A stretch of 64,000 nucleotides of DNA from Collinsella aerofaciens (GTDB lineage: Bacteria > Actinomycetota > Coriobacteriia > Coriobacteriales > Coriobacteriaceae). The translations under genes and the position numbers were made by a program. Positions within the stretch are counted from its first letter, which is position 1. Each line of letters starts with the position of its first letter. The notes beneath the pieces were generated by a model that saw nothing but the letters and a program-made list of their open reading frames with translations, was not told where the DNA came from and searched no databases. Shown here piece after piece: positions 1-8,260 of the stretch. The stretch spans positions 1,984,001-2,048,000 of the forward strand of contig NZ_CP084004.1 of assembly GCF_020181355.1 (NCBI RefSeq). Reading direction: 5' to 3'.

Positions 1-250
1 GCGAAGGCGGCAGGCTTTTACAGGAATTGCACTGGCCGTACAGGCGAGTATCGGCGGCCTCGCGCACGCAGCATGTCATGAAGACAACAATATCGGCATG
101 CTCGGGATCGAGCGCCATGAGGCAACCATACGAATCGAGCAGACCGCTCACGCGCTCGGAGTCGTGCTGATTCATCTGGCAGCCAAAGGTGCGGATAAAG
201 TAGGTTTTACCGGCAAGAATATCGCGTACGGAACGCTGGTCCATGTGCAT
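1..250 (-). CDS. miaB: MiaB tRNA methylthiotransferase, N-terminal part (runs off left edge)
   Basis: MiaB adds a methylthio group at C2 of i6A37 in tRNAs, using radical SAM chemistry and two Fe-S clusters. Only about 80 N-terminal residues are in the window. They begin the MTTase N-terminal domain: [19 protein letters not shown] carries the first cluster cysteine, and [11 protein letters not shown] the second. The MNQHDSE wording favours MiaB over RimO or MtaB, which both occur elsewhere here. There are two possible starts, ATG at 250 or ATG at 244. The AGGA at about 255-258 is better spaced for 244. It follows spoVS on the same strand. Confidence 0.9.
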   Translation of the reverse strand, partial: MHMDQRSVRDILAGKTYFIRTFGCQMNQHDSERVSGLLDSYGCLMALDPEHADIVVFMTCCVREAADTRLYGQCNSCKSLPPS

Positions 251-296
251 AAGTCCTAACGATGGAGAGGGGGGGGCGAATCGAGGCAAGCAGAAG

Positions 297-614
297 CTAT
301 GCCACAGGCTTAACATCATCCATGACGACGTTATCCATAGCAGCTCGATTGATCTGGTGAACGTAGATAGAAAGGCGAATGGCCGTGCGCGACTCCCCGT
401 TAATGAGGATGTCGGAGAACACGGGCGCGCAGGAAATATCAAAACCGGTTGGAATCAAAAAACCGCGCGCGATAGCCACGGCCTTAATGGCCTGGTTGAC
501 AGCACCAGCGCCGACACACTGGATGTTGACGGGTACACCATCCTTGACCATGCCGGCGATGGCGCCGGCAACGGACGCGGGCGATGATTTGCTTGATACC
601 TTCAGGCAATCCAT
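297..614 (-). CDS. spoVS: SpoVS family protein
   Basis: A 105-residue protein of the SpoVS family, small Alba-like dimers that bind nucleic acid and in Bacillus affect sporulation and septation. The start [19 protein letters not shown] and the central [15 protein letters not shown] are family signatures. The usual length is about 86 residues, so this one has a short C-terminal extension (residues about 87-105). ATG 614 has AGGAG about 7 nt upstream; an upstream in-frame extension lacks a ribosome site. It sits between the GHKL ATPase gene and miaB, near rny, as in many Gram-positives. The lineage is not known to sporulate, so a role outside sporulation is likely (inference). Confidence 0.9.
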   Translation of the reverse strand: MDCLKVSSKSSPASVAGAIAGMVKDGVPVNIQCVGAGAVNQAIKAVAIARGFLIPTGFDISCAPVFSDILINGESRTAIRLSIYVHQINRAAMDNVVMDDVKPVA

Positions 615-655
615 GAAGAAACTCCTGCGTTTAAAAGTACGTTTTAACTGCAATA

Positions 656-684
656 ACTGTATCGTACCGAGTGGACTCGGTAAA
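656..684 (-). promoter_or_regulatory. Putative spoVS promoter with a 16-bp palindrome
   Basis: On the minus strand TTTACC (679-684) lies 17 bp from TACAGT (656-661). Each matches the sigma70 consensus at four of six positions. The spacer and the edge of the -35 hold a perfect 16-bp palindrome, ACCGAGTGGACTCGGT (666-681). It could be an operator or an RNA hairpin after the upstream stop codon. Confidence 0.4.
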
Positions 685-688
685 GGCA

Positions 689-1774
689 CTATTCCTCTTT
701 GGCAAGATCGAAGGTCACAGTGATTCGATCACGCGAAACACGAATCTTTGGGTCGCCACAAAGGTTGAGATAGTACCGGGCGGCAAGGTCATTAAAGTCA
801 CGCTCCACAGCACGCGAAAACTGTGCCATGTCATCCTTGGCAATACGTAGCCCGCGACGATCCTTCGCAAGATCGACAGGAGCCGGCGCATGCGAGGACG
901 AATCACGCTCGCGCAGCAGACGCGCGGTCACACCGCGAACGGGCTTAATCTGCCCTGCCAAAATGCGATGAGCAGTGCGCTCGGACATCTCAAGACCCAA
1001 ACCCGAACAGATACGGATAAAGTCCTCGGCATCAGAGGCAAGGCCTAAACGATCGACAACCGGAAGCTCACTCTCGTCATCAATGAACAGGAGACGCGAC
1101 GTATCGAGCCGACTTGACGCCTGAGCATAAAGGGTCGCGGCAATCTCAGACGGAGAACCAAGATAGACATCGCAACCACACAACTCCTCGAGCGCAAACT
1201 CACAAGCAGCGCGAATAATATTATGCGGGCCGCGAGCACAGACATAACGTCCGTCCTCATCCCTGACGGCCTGGGGCCAGCTGGACTGATCGGCACGCTC
1301 ACTGAGGCGGTCGGCCGCAACGCTCACCTTAAAGGCCGAGCCAAGGTCGACACCAGACGTGACCACACGGGCCTCGTCAGTGTTCTGCTTGATCGAAAAC
1401 AATGCCATGCCACGACCGTGAACGCCCCAACGGTCCATCTTCATGCTCTCGAGCTTGGAGGTAACGCGGGCATCGAAGATTCGCTCTTGCATATCCTGTG
1501 GAACGCCCGAACCGTTATCCAGAAAGACAAGCGTGCGGACGCCATCTTCCTTGGTCGTGGCGAGATAGACCTTGTCGGCACCAGCATCGCGAGCATTACG
1601 GAGCATTTCGATGACGATATCCTCGACATGCTGAATGTCGTGCTTTGCCTGGCGCCGCTCGGCCTCCGAAACGCGGAGGCGGACATACCCCTCGCCAAGG
1701 TTTTCCTCGACGCGAAGGTTGCCCTCCCCCGACATCGACGCGATAAATGAGATGAGCTCGTTCGCGTCGTTCAT
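689..1774 (-). CDS. GHKL-fold ATP-binding protein of unknown function
   Basis: A 361-residue protein with the Bergerat (HSP90/MutL/histidine kinase) ATP-binding fold. The N box reads EMLRNARDAGA near residue 56, followed by DNGSGVP near 86 and GVHGRGMALFSI near 117. No phosphoacceptor, receiver or membrane segment is visible. The C-terminal half (about 190-361) has no motif I recognise, apart from a short stretch near residues 255-290 resembling a helix-turn-helix. ATG 1774 follows the rny stop by 1 nt, which suggests translational coupling; a GTG at 1798 would overlap rny. The position between rny and spoVS hints at a link to RNA turnover or envelope biology, but the function is unknown. Confidence 0.75.
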   Translation of the reverse strand: MNDANELISFIASMSGEGNLRVEENLGEGYVRLRVSEAERRQAKHDIQHVEDIVIEMLRNARDAGADKVYLATTKEDGVRTLVFLDNGSGVPQDMQERIFDARVTSKLESMKMDRWGVHGRGMALFSIKQNTDEARVVTSGVDLGSAFKVSVAADRLSERADQSSWPQAVRDEDGRYVCARGPHNIIRAACEFALEELCGCDVYLGSPSEIAATLYAQASSRLDTSRLLFIDDESELPVVDRLGLASDAEDFIRICSGLGLEMSERTAHRILAGQIKPVRGVTARLLRERDSSSHAPAPVDLAKDRRGLRIAKDDMAQFSRAVERDFNDLAARYYLNLCGDPKIRVSRDRITVTFDLAKEE

Positions 1775-1775
1775 G

Positions 1776-3326
1776 TTATTTAGCGATATCGACGGCACGG
1801 CTCTCGCGAATCACGACGACGCGCACCTGACCGGGATACTCCATCTCTTCCTCGATCTGATGGGCGATATCGTGCGCAAGCACCGTGGACTGAGCATCGG
1901 AGATCTTGTCCGGCTGAACCATGACATGAACCTCGCGACCGGCCTGCATGGCATAGGTACGCTCGACGCCGTCGTGAGAGTTGGCAATCTCCTCGAGCTT
2001 CTCAAGGCGCTTGATGTAGTTCTCGGCCGACTCGCGACGGGCGCCGGGACGAGAAGCGGAAACGGCATCGGCAGCCTGGACCAGAACGTCGAGCACCGTG
2101 TTGGGGTCGACATCGGCATGATGGGCCTCGATCGCGTGGACGATAACGGGCTTCTCGCCATAACGGCGGGCAAGCTCGGCGCCAATGACAGCATGCGGGC
2201 CCTCAACATCGTGGTCGATGGCCTTGCCCAGGTCGTGCAGAAGGCCGGCGCGCTTGGCGGTCACAACATCCAGACCAAGCTCGGAGGCCATAACGCCGCA
2301 CAGGTCGGAGACCTCAAGCGAGTGTTGCAGCACGTTCTGACCAAACGAGGTGCGGTAGCGCAGTGCGCCCAGGGTCTTGACGATCTCGGGATGCAGGTCG
2401 TGGATACCGGTATCGAAGGCGGCCTGCTCGCCGGCCTCGCGCACACGCTGCTGAACCAAGTCGGCGGCCTTGTGGTACATCTCCTCGATGCGAGCGGGGT
2501 GAATGCGGCCATCGGCAATGAGGTTCTCGAGCGCCACACGGGCAGTCTCACGACGGACCGGATCGAAGCTCGAAAGCACAACGGTCTCGGGGGTGTCGTC
2601 AATCACGAGGTTGACGCCAGACACCTGCTCAAAGGTGCGGATGTTGCGACCCTCGCGACCGATGATGCGACCCTTAAGGTCATCGGAGGGAATATGCACG
2701 GAAGTGACGGTGACCTCGGCGGTATGGTCTGCGGCGCAGCGCTGAATCGCCAGAGAGAGAATCTCCTGAGCGGTCTTGTGGCACTCGGCGCGGACCTGCT
2801 GCTCGGACTCGCGGATGATGGTGGCTGCCTCGTGGGTAACCTCGCCGCGGACCTTGTCGAGCAGCTCCTTGTGAGCGTCCTCGCGCGTAAGGTCGGCAAT
2901 ACGCTCAAGCTCGGAAGTCTGCTTGGCGCAGAGCTCCTCAAGCTCGCGAGAGCGCTTCTCGACCTGACCGGCCTGGCTGGACAGCTGATGCTCACGCTTG
3001 TCGAGCGCATCGTTGCGACGATCGAGCGATTCCTCGCGCTGCATCACGCGATTTTCGAGCGTGCGAATCTCGCTCTTACGCTGCTTGTCCTCGGCCTCGG
3101 CGGCCTGCTTGTTCTTGATGATCTCTTCCTTAGCCTCGAGCAGAGCCTCTTTTTTGAGGGTCTCGGCCTGACGCTTAGCATCACCGATCAGGGACTCTGC
3201 CTGCGCGTGTGCCGACTGGATCTTTTCGTCGGCCTCGTGAAGACTACCCTGCTTGGCGGTGCGCATGTAGGCAATGGCGGCGATGGCACCCAATACGATG
3301 CCAACGAGCGCTGCAATGATAGGCAT
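1776..3326 (-). CDS. rny: Ribonuclease Y
   Basis: Membrane-anchored endoribonuclease that starts mRNA decay. Residues 1-22 form one transmembrane helix ([20 protein letters not shown]). Residues about 25-190 are a highly charged coiled coil. A KH RNA-binding domain follows near 210-270 ([15 protein letters not shown]), then an HD metal-dependent phosphodiesterase domain with [12 protein letters not shown] near 365. The length (516 aa) is typical. ATG 3326 has AGGAG 7 nt upstream; the GTG at 3332 lies inside that ribosome site and is not used. The gene has its own promoter and a leader of roughly 160 nt. Confidence 0.97.
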   Translation of the reverse strand: MPIIAALVGIVLGAIAAIAYMRTAKQGSLHEADEKIQSAHAQAESLIGDAKRQAETLKKEALLEAKEEIIKNKQAAEAEDKQRKSEIRTLENRVMQREESLDRRNDALDKREHQLSSQAGQVEKRSRELEELCAKQTSELERIADLTREDAHKELLDKVRGEVTHEAATIIRESEQQVRAECHKTAQEILSLAIQRCAADHTAEVTVTSVHIPSDDLKGRIIGREGRNIRTFEQVSGVNLVIDDTPETVVLSSFDPVRRETARVALENLIADGRIHPARIEEMYHKAADLVQQRVREAGEQAAFDTGIHDLHPEIVKTLGALRYRTSFGQNVLQHSLEVSDLCGVMASELGLDVVTAKRAGLLHDLGKAIDHDVEGPHAVIGAELARRYGEKPVIVHAIEAHHADVDPNTVLDVLVQAADAVSASRPGARRESAENYIKRLEKLEEIANSHDGVERTYAMQAGREVHVMVQPDKISDAQSTVLAHDIAHQIEEEMEYPGQVRVVVIRESRAVDIAK

Positions 3327-3359
3327 GCTCACTCCTTTTTATGGATTCGTTACACAGCA

Positions 3360-3386
3360 AAGCGAACCGTCCTTACGAACGGCTCG
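3360..3386 (-). other. Hairpin in the rny 5' leader
   Basis: On the minus strand GCGAGCCGT and ACGGTTCGC can pair (one G-U) around an 8-nt loop, about 35 nt before the rny start. RNase Y genes are often autoregulated through their leaders, so this may be a cleavage or stability element (inference). Confidence 0.35.
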
Positions 3387-3492
3387 CGACATTTGAGTAA
3401 TATGGGCGCAGCTTATGCGGGTCGGATACAGATAAACATATAAACAAACTCATCACAGATGAGCACATATCACAAAGCAAATGACAGTAATT

Positions 3493-3521
3493 ATCCTACG
3501 TTGAACCGCAACAACTGTCAA
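3493..3521 (-). promoter_or_regulatory. rny promoter
   Basis: TTGACA (3516-3521) is a perfect -35, separated by 17 bp from TAGGAT (3493-3498) on the minus strand. It lies downstream of recX and about 165 bp upstream of the rny start, so rny can be transcribed separately from recA-recX. Confidence 0.65.
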
Positions 3522-3583
3522 ATAAACGCACCCGGCACGGCGCCTATCAAGCGGTGAACGGCAGGGGCGTACCATGCGCACGC

Positions 3584-4276
3584 TTACACGGCGCATTCCT
3601 CGCTTGAGGCATCGAGGCGCGCCTTAACGGCATCGGCGGCGATGTGATACGAGAAGCCCTTACCCATCAAAAATCTGACGAGCTTTTCGAATGCACGCGC
3701 TTCGGGAACGCGACGTTTAGCGAGCAAGGCCGACGCACGAGCCAAGTCGTCATCCACGGCAAAATAATCCTCTGGATACCCGGGGATATCGTCAAGTACG
3801 ACATGACGGCGCTTGAGTTCAGCCTCGATCTTACGCTGACCCCAGCCGCGACGTTTGCGCTCTTCGATAAAGTACGAACAAAAGCGGTTCTCATCCAAAA
3901 AACGATACTCGGTCGCACGAGCAACTGCAAAATCGATCGCAGGCTGTCGAAAGCCATAGCGCGCCAACTTATCGCACACCTCGCCCGTGGCATGATCGCG
4001 GCGCGAAAGCATCTCAGTCACCATGGTGAGCGCACATTTACGTTCGATAAGCTGCACCGCCTCGCGAAAGTCATCCCAATCACAGGGAAGATCGGGGCGG
4101 TTCTTAACGTACAGGCGCGCCACGCGCACGGGAATCCAAATGGAACGTTCAAAACCGCCCTCGAGATCGCAATCGATATGCGCGCAGGGCTTTTTAGACG
4201 CATAACCGCTCGAGAACGAGGAGGCCGCCTTCTTATCGGGAAAGACGACCGTGGCCTCGGTCACCGTATACGACAT
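3584..4276 (-). CDS. recX: RecX regulatory protein
   Basis: RecX binds within the RecA filament groove and inhibits or remodels it. This 230-residue protein has the repeated three-helix modules of the family: EMLSRRDHATGEVCDKLARYGF near 88-110, and CSYFIEERKRRGWGQRKIEAELKRR near 133-157. About 60 N-terminal residues are variable. ATG 4276 lies 11 nt after the recA stop, the usual recA-recX arrangement, so the two are co-transcribed from the LexA-box promoter. Confidence 0.92.
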   Translation of the reverse strand: MSYTVTEATVVFPDKKAASSFSSGYASKKPCAHIDCDLEGGFERSIWIPVRVARLYVKNRPDLPCDWDDFREAVQLIERKCALTMVTEMLSRRDHATGEVCDKLARYGFRQPAIDFAVARATEYRFLDENRFCSYFIEERKRRGWGQRKIEAELKRRHVVLDDIPGYPEDYFAVDDDLARASALLAKRRVPEARAFEKLVRFLMGKGFSYHIAADAVKARLDASSEECAV

Positions 4277-4287
4277 GTCGGCATCCG

Positions 4288-5436
4288 CTACTCGTCGTCA
4301 TCGTCGAGCATCGCGGAGCCATCGATGGCGTACAGCTCATCAAGCTCCTCGGGGGCGGGCTGGTCGGTCAACTCAACCTCGGAGGGGGCATCATCGTCAT
4401 ACTCAAGGCCGCAGGCAAGGCGAACCTTGTGCTCGATCTCGTCGGCGCAATCGGGATGCTCCCGCAGGAATGTCTTGGCGGCCTCGCGACCGTTGCCGAG
4501 CTTATCCTCGCCATAGGCAAACCAGGACCCCATCTTTTTGCAGATGCCGCACTCGACGGCCATATCCAGAATCGAGCCCTCTTTAGAGATGCCGGTGCCG
4601 TACATGATGTCAAACTCGGCCGAACGGAACGGAGCCGCCACCTTGTTCTTAACGACCTTGGCACGCACGCGATTACCGATAACCTCGTCCTTGAGCTTGA
4701 TGGTATCGATTTTGCGAATATCGATTCGCACGGAAGAGAAGAACTTAAGAGCGCGGCCGCCCGTGGTGGTCTCGGGATTGCCGAACATGACGCCGATCTT
4801 CTCGCGCAGCTGGTTAATGAAGATGCAGGTTGTATTGGACTTGGAAAGTGAGCCGGCGAGCTTGCGGAGCGCTTGGCTCATCAAACGAGCCTGCAGACCC
4901 ACCGTCGTGTCACCGATCTCGCCCTCGATCTCGGCACGCGGAGTCAAGGCGGCAACAGAGTCGACGACGATGGCGTCGATGGCACCGGAGCGCACAAGCA
5001 TATCGACGATCTCGAGCGCCTGCTCGCCCGTATCGGGCTGGGAAATCAGGACCTCGTCGATATCGACGCCAATGCGCGCGGCATAGGTGGGATCAAGCGC
5101 ATGCTCGGCATCGATAAATGCAACAACGCCGCCCATGGCCTGCGCCTCTGCAAGAATCTCGAGCGAAAGCGTCGTCTTACCGGAGGACTCGGGGCCATAA
5201 ATCTCGACGATACGGCCGCGCGGCACGCCGCCGATACCCAAGGCGGCATCGAGCGCCAGAGAGCCCGTCGGAATAGCCTCGACCTCGAGCTCGGGACCAC
5301 CGTCGCCGTACCTCATGATGGAACCCTGGCCGAATTTCTTCTCGATCTCGGCCTTGGTGGTGGCGATCATCTCATCGCGCTCTTTACCCGTCGTGCGAGC
5401 ATGAACGGTACGTACGGGACCTGAATTCTTGGCCAT
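4288..5436 (-). CDS. recA: RecA recombinase
   Basis: ATP-dependent strand-exchange protein and LexA co-protease. Diagnostic stretches are [11 protein letters not shown], the Walker [10 protein letters not shown] (about residues 72-80), [19 protein letters not shown], and loop L2 near [19 protein letters not shown]. The C-terminus is very acidic (ends AMLDDDDE), as in other RecAs. It has 382 aa. ATG 5436 has GAGGAGG 8 nt upstream; an in-frame upstream codon at 5457 is not supported. Its upstream region holds a sigma70 promoter with an embedded LexA box and a 60-bp array of TTTGGTC-type repeats (listed separately), suggesting both SOS and a second control. Confidence 0.98.
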   Translation of the reverse strand: MAKNSGPVRTVHARTTGKERDEMIATTKAEIEKKFGQGSIMRYGDGGPELEVEAIPTGSLALDAALGIGGVPRGRIVEIYGPESSGKTTLSLEILAEAQAMGGVVAFIDAEHALDPTYAARIGVDIDEVLISQPDTGEQALEIVDMLVRSGAIDAIVVDSVAALTPRAEIEGEIGDTTVGLQARLMSQALRKLAGSLSKSNTTCIFINQLREKIGVMFGNPETTTGGRALKFFSSVRIDIRKIDTIKLKDEVIGNRVRAKVVKNKVAAPFRSAEFDIMYGTGISKEGSILDMAVECGICKKMGSWFAYGEDKLGNGREAAKTFLREHPDCADEIEHKVRLACGLEYDDDAPSEVELTDQPAPEELDELYAIDGSAMLDDDDE

Positions 5437-5466
5437 GAATAGCCCTCCTCTTAACAACCTGCATCG

Positions 5467-5495
5467 ATAATAAACGAACGGCTGTTCGTGGTCAA
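5467..5495 (-). promoter_or_regulatory. recA promoter
   Basis: On the minus strand TTGACC (5490-5495) lies exactly 17 bp from TATTAT (5467-5472), a strong sigma70-type pair. The predicted transcript starts about 25 nt before the recA ATG. A LexA-type box fills the spacer. Confidence 0.8.
5475..5488. promoter_or_regulatory. LexA (SOS) box in the recA promoter
   Basis: The palindrome CGAACGGCTGTTCG fits the Gram-positive/actinobacterial SOS consensus CGAAC-N4-GTTCG. It lies wholly between the -35 and -10, where bound LexA would block RNA polymerase. Confidence 0.85.
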
Positions 5496-5517
5496 CCGTT
5501 CAGATTCATCATATGTA

Positions 5518-5577
5518 CCCGACCATTCCAAAACCCGACCAAACGCCGACCAATCACCGACCAAACGCTTGACCACG
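5518..5577 (-). promoter_or_regulatory. Array of TTTGGTC-type direct repeats upstream of recA
   Basis: On the minus strand the core TGGTC occurs five times, at + coordinates 5521-5525, 5537-5541, 5548-5552, 5559-5563 and 5571-5575. A degenerate TTTGG copy lies between the first two. Adjacent copies are 11-12 bp apart, one helical turn, so a protein could bind them on one face. The array lies about 26 bp upstream of the -35, the position of an activator site. Similar two-copy sites precede comEA and yraN. Confidence 0.6.
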
Positions 5578-5662
5578 CCAATCACAAATAGAGGTGCACG
5601 AATAAATTTAGGCCTTATACCAGCGCAAACACCAATTCCGTCAAAGGTCCCTATCTCCACAA

Positions 5663-5686
5663 TTAAGGGGCCCTAAGGCCCCTTAA
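5663..5686 (-). terminator. Palindrome after cinA, possible terminator
   Basis: A perfect 10-bp stem (TTAAGGGGCC / GGCCCCTTAA) with a 4-nt loop starts 8 nt after the cinA stop. It has no clear U tract, so it may terminate weakly or protect the 3' end. Confidence 0.4.
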
Positions 5687-5693
5687 ACCATGT

Positions 5694-6224
5694 CTATTCC
5701 ATAGAATTGAGCACGCGAACAATGCGCTCCAAAGCCTCCGCGACCGCATGAGCACGAACGCACGACCGATCGCCCTCGTAATGACAGCGCGCAGACTCGA
5801 CAACCGGCGCTCCCCCATCGGCCGCGCGATACGCCCACCCAATATAGAACGTACCGGCGGGGTCTTGCTCGGTGCCACCACCGGGCCCAGCGTAGCCCGT
5901 TGCGCTTACGGCTATATCGCTCTGATAAAGCTCCAGCGAGCCTGCGGCCATCTCGCGAGCCGTCTGGTGCGACACGGCGCTAAACCGATCGAGCGTTTCC
6001 TGTTTAACGCCGAGCACGCGATGTTTGATCTCATCGCAGTAGGTCACCGCGCCACCACGAAGCACCGCCGAGGCACCCGGGATATCGGCAATCGTCGAGG
6101 CAATCATACCCGCCGTCAGCGACTCCGCCGTCGAGACCGTCACACCAAGGGCACTCGCGCGCTCGACAATATCGCGCGCCAGTTCCTCGTTGTTTGCGGC
6201 GATTAGCAAATAAGACTCCGTCAT
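5694..6224 (-). CDS. cinA: CinA C-terminal domain protein (nicotinamide-nucleotide amidase type)
   Basis: A stand-alone CinA C-terminal domain (about 176 aa) without the N-terminal MoCF-like half. The family deamidates nicotinamide mononucleotide and is often linked to recA and competence. Signature stretches are TVSTAESLTAGMIASTIADIPGAS, RGGAVTYCDEIK and AVSATGYAGPGGGTE. ATG 6224 or GTG 6230 could be the start; GTG 6230 has AGG 5 nt upstream. The gene follows pgsA by 6-12 nt, so it belongs to the rimO-pgsA-cinA operon, and recA lies downstream with its own promoter. Confidence 0.9.
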   Translation of the reverse strand: MTESYLLIAANNEELARDIVERASALGVTVSTAESLTAGMIASTIADIPGASAVLRGGAVTYCDEIKHRVLGVKQETLDRFSAVSHQTAREMAAGSLELYQSDIAVSATGYAGPGGGTEQDPAGTFYIGWAYRAADGGAPVVESARCHYEGDRSCVRAHAVAEALERIVRVLNSME

Positions 6225-6236
6225 ACCCACCAGGAC

Positions 6237-6875
6237 CTAGACCGAAAAGACGATCTTGCGACAGTTCCAGAAGTACTGGGCGCCCGAGACAATGGTCAAA
6301 ATCACGGCGATGACGTACAGGAAGCGCGACACCGAATAGACACCGAGCAGCAGCGACACCGGCCCCAGCTGGAGACCGGCCATCGCAAAGACGCACAGAT
6401 AGCCGCAGATGGAAACCATCGTCGTCGCCGTCTTGTACTTGCCAAGCTTATCGGCGGCAACGACCACACCGGCCGCACTCGCGACCATGCGCAGGGCGCT
6501 CACCAGCAGCTCGCGGAACAAGATAATGAACACCGACCACACGGTTACGGTACCAAAATCCAAGAACAGAAGCAGAGCCGAGAACACGAGCAACTTATCG
6601 GCGATGGGATCCAGGAACTTACCGAAGTCGGTGATCTCGTTGCGCGAACGAGCCAGGTAGCCATCAACCTTATCGGTGCACGACAGGATGACGTACAGAA
6701 CAAAGGCGGCAGCGGCGAGCGGGCCGTCGAAGGTGCTCAAATCCGTACCGGCAACGCTTGTGTGAGACAGCGCCGACACGATCATGAACACCGGAATGAA
6801 GACGATGCGCACGCACGTCACGATGTTGGCGGGCGTCCAAACACTCGTCAGTTCCTTATTGCTCTCGTTAGCCAC
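6237..6875 (-). CDS. pgsA: CDP-diacylglycerol-glycerol-3-phosphate 3-phosphatidyltransferase
   Basis: Integral membrane enzyme making phosphatidylglycerophosphate from CDP-diacylglycerol, the committed step to phosphatidylglycerol. The CDP-alcohol phosphotransferase motif D-x2-D-G-x2-A-R-x8-G-x3-D-x3-D is complete, running from DKVDGYLAR to KFLDPIAD (residues about 68-93). Several hydrophobic helices surround it. GTG 6875 has AGGAG 6 nt upstream. It has 212 aa. It sits 9 nt after rimO, as in many Gram-positive rodZ-pgsA-cinA-recA loci. Confidence 0.94.
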   Translation of the reverse strand: MANESNKELTSVWTPANIVTCVRIVFIPVFMIVSALSHTSVAGTDLSTFDGPLAAAAFVLYVILSCTDKVDGYLARSRNEITDFGKFLDPIADKLLVFSALLLFLDFGTVTVWSVFIILFRELLVSALRMVASAAGVVVAADKLGKYKTATTMVSICGYLCVFAMAGLQLGPVSLLLGVYSVSRFLYVIAVILTIVSGAQYFWNCRKIVFSV

Positions 6876-6884
6876 GACGCTCTC

Positions 6885-8234
6885 CTACTCCACAACATGA
6901 CCGATAAGCTCGTAGCAGAAGCTATCGGTAAACTCGACCGTCAGAATATCGCCCACAGATGCCTCGCTGGCATCCAGATGCACCGCGCCATCGGAATCGG
7001 GCGCCTGGAACCAGGCATGTCCGATGAGCTCGGCACCGTCTTCGGTCTCCTCGATACCGTCGACGATCACCTGGGCGCGTTCGCCCACATGTGCGGCAGT
7101 TGCAGCAAAACCGAGCGACTCGGCCAGGTCCATGGCCTCCTGGGCGCGCTCGAGCTTAACCTCTTCGTCAACCTGACCTTCCATCTTAGCAGCCAGGCTG
7201 CCCTCCTCCTGCGAGTAGGCAAAGACGCTCGTGTAGTCAAAGCCGACGGTGTCCATAAAGTCAATGAGATCGCGGAACTCGTCGTCGGTCTCGGTCGGGA
7301 ACCCTACCATGGCCGTGGAGCGGATCACGATACCGGGGATGCGCTCGCGCAGGTCGCGGAACAGGTCCTCGAGCTCCTGGCGCGAACCGGAGCGGCGCAT
7401 GGCCTTGAGGATGCGCGCGTCGCAGTGCTGCACGGGGATATCGATATAGGGCAGCACCTCGGGCGTATCGCGAATGGTTTCGATAAGCTCGTCGGTCATG
7501 CCCTCGGGCTGCAGGTAGAGTACGCGGACCCACACGTTATGAGGACGCACCGCCTCAGCAACGGCCTGCAGCAGCTGCGCCAGATTGCGCGGCGCGCCCT
7601 CAGCGAGGTCCTCGTCGGCAAAGTCGGTACCCCAGATGCCCGTGTCCTGACCGATCAGAACGATCTCGCGCACGCCACCGGCGACCAGGTCGCGCACCTC
7701 GGAGATAATGCTCTCGGCATTGCGCGAGTGATAACGACCGCGGATATACGGGATCATGCAGAAGCTACAGAAGCGGTTGCAGCCATCGGAGATCTTGACA
7801 TAGGCGACAGCGCCCTCGACGGTGCGCTTGACCTGCGGAATATAGGCGGCAATCTCGCGCTCAACACCCAGCACGTCATCGATAACCGCCACGATGCCGT
7901 CTTCCTCGTCGGCCTTCACAAAGGCCGCGACCTCGGGCAGCTCGTCGGGTAGGTCGTCGCCGTAGCGTGACGGCACGCAGCCGCACATGACGATCGGGCA
8001 GGAACGAACGCCGTCCTGCACCTCGTTGGCAAGCTCGAGCGTGGTCTCGATGCTCTCGGACGTTGCAGAGGCAAGGAACGAGCACGTATTGACGATGGCG
8101 ATATCGGCATCCTGTGGATCGAATGCCTCCTCGTAGCCTGCGGCAGTCAGCAGCGAACGCATACGGTCGGTATCGACCTCGTTCTTGGCGCACCCGAGGG
8201 TGATATAGAGCACGGAGCCCAACGGAGTATCCAT
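6885..8234 (-). CDS. rimO: Ribosomal protein S12 methylthiotransferase RimO
   Basis: Radical SAM enzyme that methylthiolates an aspartate of ribosomal protein S12. It has the MTTase N-terminal domain (YITLGCAKNEVDTDRM, VNTCSFL, MCGCVPSRYG), then the SAM cluster CNRFCSFC near residue 160 followed by IPYIRGRYHSR, and a C-terminal TRAM domain. The CSFLASA and GCAKN wording is typical of RimO rather than MiaB. It has 449 aa. ATG 8234 lies 27 nt after yajQ, so they are likely co-transcribed. One of three methylthiotransferase genes in the window. Confidence 0.96.
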   Translation of the reverse strand: MDTPLGSVLYITLGCAKNEVDTDRMRSLLTAAGYEEAFDPQDADIAIVNTCSFLASATSESIETTLELANEVQDGVRSCPIVMCGCVPSRYGDDLPDELPEVAAFVKADEEDGIVAVIDDVLGVEREIAAYIPQVKRTVEGAVAYVKISDGCNRFCSFCMIPYIRGRYHSRNAESIISEVRDLVAGGVREIVLIGQDTGIWGTDFADEDLAEGAPRNLAQLLQAVAEAVRPHNVWVRVLYLQPEGMTDELIETIRDTPEVLPYIDIPVQHCDARILKAMRRSGSRQELEDLFRDLRERIPGIVIRSTAMVGFPTETDDEFRDLIDFMDTVGFDYTSVFAYSQEEGSLAAKMEGQVDEEVKLERAQEAMDLAESLGFAATAAHVGERAQVIVDGIEETEDGAELIGHAWFQAPDSDGAVHLDASEASVGDILTVEFTDSFCYELIGHVVE

Positions 8235-8260
8235 GTTGGAGAGCGGTCCTTTCGAAAGAA

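Noticed and set aside
3366-3386. Possible LexA box upstream of rny (CGAAC and GTTCG words)
   Set aside because: The two halves are not at the required 4-bp spacing and are better explained as a leader hairpin.
1635-3443. A 602-codon plus-strand open frame opposite rny
   Set aside because: It is the antisense of RNase Y, low complexity (Leu/Gly/Ala/Val) and without ribosome site; GC-rich genes commonly give such shadows. The same applies to the long plus-strand frames opposite rimO, ftsK, rnj, pnp, era, proS and pyrC, and to the minus-strand frames opposite adhE.
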